Assembly: GCA_015489175.1 (NCBI GenBank)
Contig: WGAI01000060.1
Span: 1-33,333, forward strand
DNA: 33,333 bases
Reading direction: 5' to 3'
Source: Caldifarciminota bacterium
GTDB lineage: Bacteria; Hydrothermota; Hydrothermia; B15-G9
Below the pieces are notes generated by a model that was not told where the DNA came from, did not search any database, and saw only the letters and a list, made by a program, of their open reading frames with translations. This document shows, piece by piece, positions 32,001-33,333 of this stretch. How positions within the stretch are numbered: position 1 is the first letter of the stretch; every line of letters starts with the position of its first letter. Both the position numbers and the translations under genes were made by a program.

Positions 32001-32127
32001 TTTGGAGAACGGAGCGGTTCAGCCCGATATATATGTGGAAAACCCACCCAAATACGACAACATCCCTGGCGGACCGCAAATTGAGGTGGCGGTCAGAACC
32101 CTGCTCAAGAAATTGGGAGAGGAATAA
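29053..32127 (+). CDS. Tricorn-like protease: beta-propeller, PDZ and S41 domains
   Basis: 1024 residues. A signal peptide (MFNITAILLIAVLFPGYG) is followed by TolB/tricorn-type propeller blades with repeated SPDGKWIAFTSDR motifs (about 25-530), then a helical domain, a PDZ domain (VKKVIKNSVADKYLGLKPGD, about 745-800) and the S41 catalytic region. By comparison with tricorn, Ser711-His712 (NASHLG) and Ser928 (YSDAE, where tricorn has GSDGD) are the catalytic residues, with Glu985 (LENGAVQPD) nearby. Archaeal tricorn degrades peptides made by the proteasome; bacterial exported forms presumably trim envelope or food peptides. AAGGAGGTAAT precedes the ATG. It is monocistronic and ends at the hairpin at 32134-32164. 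Confidence 0.9.
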   Translation: MFNITAILLIAVLFPGYGEVKGAFYPSLSPDGKLVSFSYMGDIWVAPIDGGVARRITVSEGAEFYQTWSPDGKWIAFTSDRYGSGDVFVVPSDGSAPPKRLTYHQAWDRVYFWSENSKFVYFGSSRTEFRKALYRISIDGGNPERVVNFDVSLATLIPGTDTILFNRGGNNWWRRKYRGSANWDIWKMSLSDQKPVKITDFDGRDGWPMFSPVDNRIYFVCNEGKDSISNLWAMDRDGSNRQQITHFKEDVLYPSISRDGRIIVFQVFDKLYRYDVETGETSELKFYVPQDYKQLDQRYITANKGVTDFSVKPDGSEIAFVVWGDIYVMKLENGDVKKVNRITRTPDLETEVRWHPQKEELIYVSLRDGNYEIYTAEPEDTTKSLADAYRIKEIRLTKTPEAEHDPAFSPDGKMISFKVNERLYVMNADGGKRKKIADMDVNWPRWSPDSRWIAFSSDVVGWREDIFVVPSDGSSEPVNITDNVRDDYKPMWSSDGRRIVYASRSDDDLKIRFVWLRKDDERKSLSWWKDHRDSVEKYDTIKIDFDGIRDRVHDIATYKGGYYSWTQEPDGEMITVDVQSDDGHVIKFVDWLEGERGEIILSRDQAPWGLEMINKSSVYFGFNKLLFKGQKSGALSRLDFNVGFWMTVEDIRKAVFDQGWWLLQEGFYDPSHHGIDWKAMYDKYHDWAKRTRTSFEFDRVFSMMLGELNASHLGIWVNNPDAYREPTGILGIEIDPEYHGDGVKVKKVIKNSVADKYLGLKPGDIITEINGVEIQSDSNFYSYLRKKANKKVLVTWKSGLLDETHEKEVKLEGYWDFRKHVYDNWVEGNREIVEKLSGGKIGYLHIRAMNYSSLKKFYDDVYRNRDKKALIIDVRYNGGGRTHDQILNFLSRVPYGYYKSRWATHKSYSPDFLWDKPAVVLINSSSYSDAEIFPMGFRQLKLGKLIGVPTFGAVIGTSNYTMLDGRTVVRMPFVGWYRLSGKNLENGAVQPDIYVENPPKYDNIPGGPQIEVAVRTLLKKLGEE

Positions 32128-32133
32128 TAGCGA

Positions 32134-32168
32134 AGCGGAGGCAGACTATAAGTCTGCCTCCGCTATTT
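32134..32168 (+). terminator. Rho-independent terminator of the tricorn-like gene
   Basis: A perfect 14-base stem, AGCGGAGGCAGACT (32134-32147) with AGTCTGCCTCCGCT (32151-32164), is followed by ATTTG. It starts 6 bases after the stop codon. The T-run is short. Beyond it, up to the DUF192 gene, I see only a weak ACCTGT/ACAGGT inverted repeat (32244-32269). Confidence 0.75.
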
Positions 32169-32321
32169 GCTCCACCATTTGTTCTCCCTACCCATAAGAT
32201 ACACTTGTTCCAGCCTGATTTTTTCGCTTTAGAGCTTCAAATTACCTGTTGTGGAACATAATTACAGGTGAGTTAATACCGAACGGCGGTCAGTCCTGTT
32301 AGACAGCATGTTTGATGGGGA

Positions 32322-32804
32322 CTAAAATCCTTTGACTTTCAGGGTGTCGCCAATTCCGATGCCATGCCTCTCGAAAAATCCCTGATTTACCTCCAGCGCA
32401 TACATTGCCGGCTGGGCTGAGATGTGGGTGGTTTCAGAAAACGGCTCCATCTTCTGGATGTCAACGATGACTAAGTCTCTATCCAGAAAAGCTATTGAGA
32501 GAGGGATTTTCGTGTTCTTCATCCAGAAACTCAGCGGTTCTTCCCTGTCGAACACGAAGAGCATCCCCTGATCTTCGGGAAGCGAATCCCTGAACATCAA
32601 GCCCATTTCCTGTTCTTCGGGTGTAGCAGCGATCTCCATCTTTATTTTGACGCCCTTGATTTCTCCCATGAGAAACCCGGATTCGAGGTTTAGAACCTGT
32701 TTGGAGATTTGCATATCCTGTGGGTGGGATTCCTTCTTCTGTGCTATTTTGAGACCTATTATCAGCACTATCGTGACGGTTAGTGGGAAAATCAATCTTT
32801 TCAT
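32322..32804 (-). CDS. DUF192 family exported protein
   Basis: 160 residues. An N-terminal hydrophobic anchor MKRLIFPLTVTIVLIIGLKIA is followed by the DUF192 core: EIAATPEEQEMGLMFRDSLP, GMLFVFDREEPLSFWMKNTK, IPLSIAFLDRDLVIVDI and AMYALEVNQGFFERHGI. Family members are small periplasmic or extracellular beta-barrel-like proteins of unknown role. There is no Shine-Dalgarno site; TATACT abuts the ATG, and the tRNA-Ser gene ends 18 bases upstream on the same strand. Translation may therefore start on a message processed off the tRNA, or on a leaderless one. Confidence 0.9.
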   Translation of the reverse strand: MKRLIFPLTVTIVLIIGLKIAQKKESHPQDMQISKQVLNLESGFLMGEIKGVKIKMEIAATPEEQEMGLMFRDSLPEDQGMLFVFDREEPLSFWMKNTKIPLSIAFLDRDLVIVDIQKMEPFSETTHISAQPAMYALEVNQGFFERHGIGIGDTLKVKGF

Positions 32805-32822
32805 AGTATAAAAATGATAAAG

Positions 32823-32911
32823 CGGAGGGGGAGGGATTCGAACCCCCGAGGGGATTTTACTCCCCTAAGCGATTTCGAATCGCTCGCCTTCGTCCGCTCG
32901 GCCACCCCTCC
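32823..32911 (-). tRNA. tRNA-Ser(CGA)
   Basis: 89 bases. A 7-base acceptor stem GGAGGGG/CCCCTCC, a D-arm with GGCCGAGCGGACGAAGGC, an anticodon stem AGCGA/TCGCT with loop TTCGAAA giving anticodon CGA (reads UCG), a long variable arm (AGGGGA...TCCCCT) typical of class II tRNAs, and a T-arm with GGTTCGAATCC. The discriminator base is G, as serine tRNAs have. CCA is not encoded. Confidence 0.97.
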
Positions 32912-32972
32912 ACAAGTGGTTGTAGAAAATAAAGCGCATGCAGATGTGCGTCAAGCACCGCATGTGGACAAC

Positions 32973-33001
32973 AAAAAGCGGCGCTTAAAGCGCCGCTTTT
33001 T
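32973..33001. terminator. Bidirectional rho-independent terminator
   Basis: AAAAAGCGGCGCTT and AAGCGCCGCTTTTT form a 14-base stem around a single A, with A/T runs at both ends. It lies between the small membrane-protein gene and tRNA-Ser and would end the symporter operon on the minus strand. Confidence 0.9.
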
Positions 33002-33033
33002 GCAATCGAAGCGCTGGGCTATCTTAAGCCGAT

Positions 33034-33159
33034 TCACTCATCCTCATCTTCCGGAACCGGCAGATTTTCTGTCGTTATTAGCAGTATAAACGAATAAACT
33101 GTAAGGGTTATCACAAACCCCCAGAATATCATCATCATTAGCCATCCGATCGGCGTCAT
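33034..33159 (-). CDS. 41-residue membrane protein, probable symporter small subunit
   Basis: 41 residues, one membrane helix: MTPIGWLMMMIFWGFVITL, then VYSFILLI and an acidic tail ENLPVPEDEDE. GAGGAGGCC lies 9 bases upstream of ATG, and only 3 bases separate it from the stop codon of the preceding gene, so it is translated with it. Tiny one-helix proteins directly after sodium symporter genes (MetS-like accessory subunits) have this look. The gene itself is well supported by its ribosome binding site, spacing and following terminator; the role is inferred from context. Confidence 0.65.
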   Translation of the reverse strand: MTPIGWLMMMIFWGFVITLTVYSFILLITTENLPVPEDEDE

Positions 33160-33162
33160 GGC

Positions 33163-33333
33163 TTAGGCCTCCTCTTTGGCCTTGCTTTTCTTCCTGTCCC
33201 ACGCTATGCGTATGAGGATTGCTATTACCACATATACGAGCACAATTGCGATTCTTGTGGCTATGAGGAATGGCCTGTTAGCAGCCGGAACACCTTTCAT
33301 GAGGAGGAAGTTAATTCCATCCGTTGCTATCCA
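33163..33333 (-). CDS. C-terminal end of a membrane transporter, probably an NSS-type sodium symporter (partial)
   Basis: Only the last 56 residues are in the window; the gene continues beyond base 33333. They contain a final membrane helix (IATRIAIVLVYVVIAILIRI) followed by a basic tail AWDRKKSKAKEEA. A polytopic transporter end followed at once by a one-helix small protein fits the neurotransmitter:sodium symporter family with its small subunit. The visible part has no diagnostic motif, so the family is a guess from gene order. Confidence 0.4.
   Translation of the reverse strand, partial: WIATDGINFLLMKGVPAANRPFLIATRIAIVLVYVVIAILIRIAWDRKKSKAKEEA

Noticed and set aside
32814-33089. Plus-strand open frame beginning MIKRRGRDSNPRGD
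   Set aside because: It is the antisense reading of tRNA-Ser and the following terminator; this is a well-known spurious protein produced by tRNA-Ser genes.
1-33333. Insertion sequences, integrases, prophage genes or attachment sites
   Set aside because: No transposase, recombinase or phage structural motif was seen, and no terminal inverted repeats with target duplication around the OLD nuclease or the RAMP/pilin genes.

Overview
The window is a gene-dense bacterial chromosome segment with about 27 protein genes and one tRNA. It looks like a member of the wider Fibrobacterota-Chlorobiota-Bacteroidota (FCB) group or a related candidate phylum such as WOR-3 or the Cloacimonadota. The evidence is a full SprA-type translocon of the type IX secretion system (T9SS) and two proteins ending in T9SS type A sorting domains. 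The promoters fit TTGACA/TATAAT and the ribosome binding sites are strong GGAGG types, which argues against a typical Bacteroidota member, where TAnnTTTG -10 elements and weak Shine-Dalgarno sites prevail. The phylum assignment is inference.

Region 1 (1-6950) holds the tail of a T9SS cargo protein, an extended SDR that has lost its glycine loop, a lone EcfT transporter subunit, a PilT-like protein in which every ATPase motif is destroyed, and a DUF523 (TudS-like) protein. On the other strand lie a type IV prepilin and two proteins that read as RAMP-superfamily (Cas6-like and Csm5-like) proteins, one on each side of the pilin. There is no CRISPR array and no other cas gene here. This is the most unusual part of the window.

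Region 2 (6950-12700) holds a regulatory intergenic region with two inverted repeats, a tandem-thioredoxin-fold disulfide oxidoreductase behind an operator-covered promoter, a DUF3078-like outer-membrane protein, and an overlapping operon of subtilisin-like protease, membrane protein and winged-helix regulator. The promoter of that operon carries a perfect palindrome between -35 and -10. A stand-alone OLD-family ATPase/TOPRIM nuclease follows, with a G9 tract upstream of its promoter.

Region 3 (12780-24500, all minus strand) has three transcription units. SprA, a ComEA-like HhH protein and a small P-loop NTPase overlap one another. A gamma-carbonic-anhydrase-like protein with a leaderless promoter leads a TPR plus periplasmic-binding protein and a small membrane protein. 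A GH18 T9SS cargo protein is followed by a THEP1-type NTPase.

Region 4 (24600-33333) has a LysM/FecR/Ig-repeat surface protein overlapping a CHASE2-PAS histidine kinase, a tricorn-like protease (beta-propeller, PDZ, S41), a DUF192 protein, tRNA-Ser(CGA), and the end of a probable sodium symporter with a 41-residue membrane partner. Common themes are extracytoplasmic assembly (T9SS, pilin, outer membrane), signalling and proteolysis. Leaderless promoters appear at least twice.
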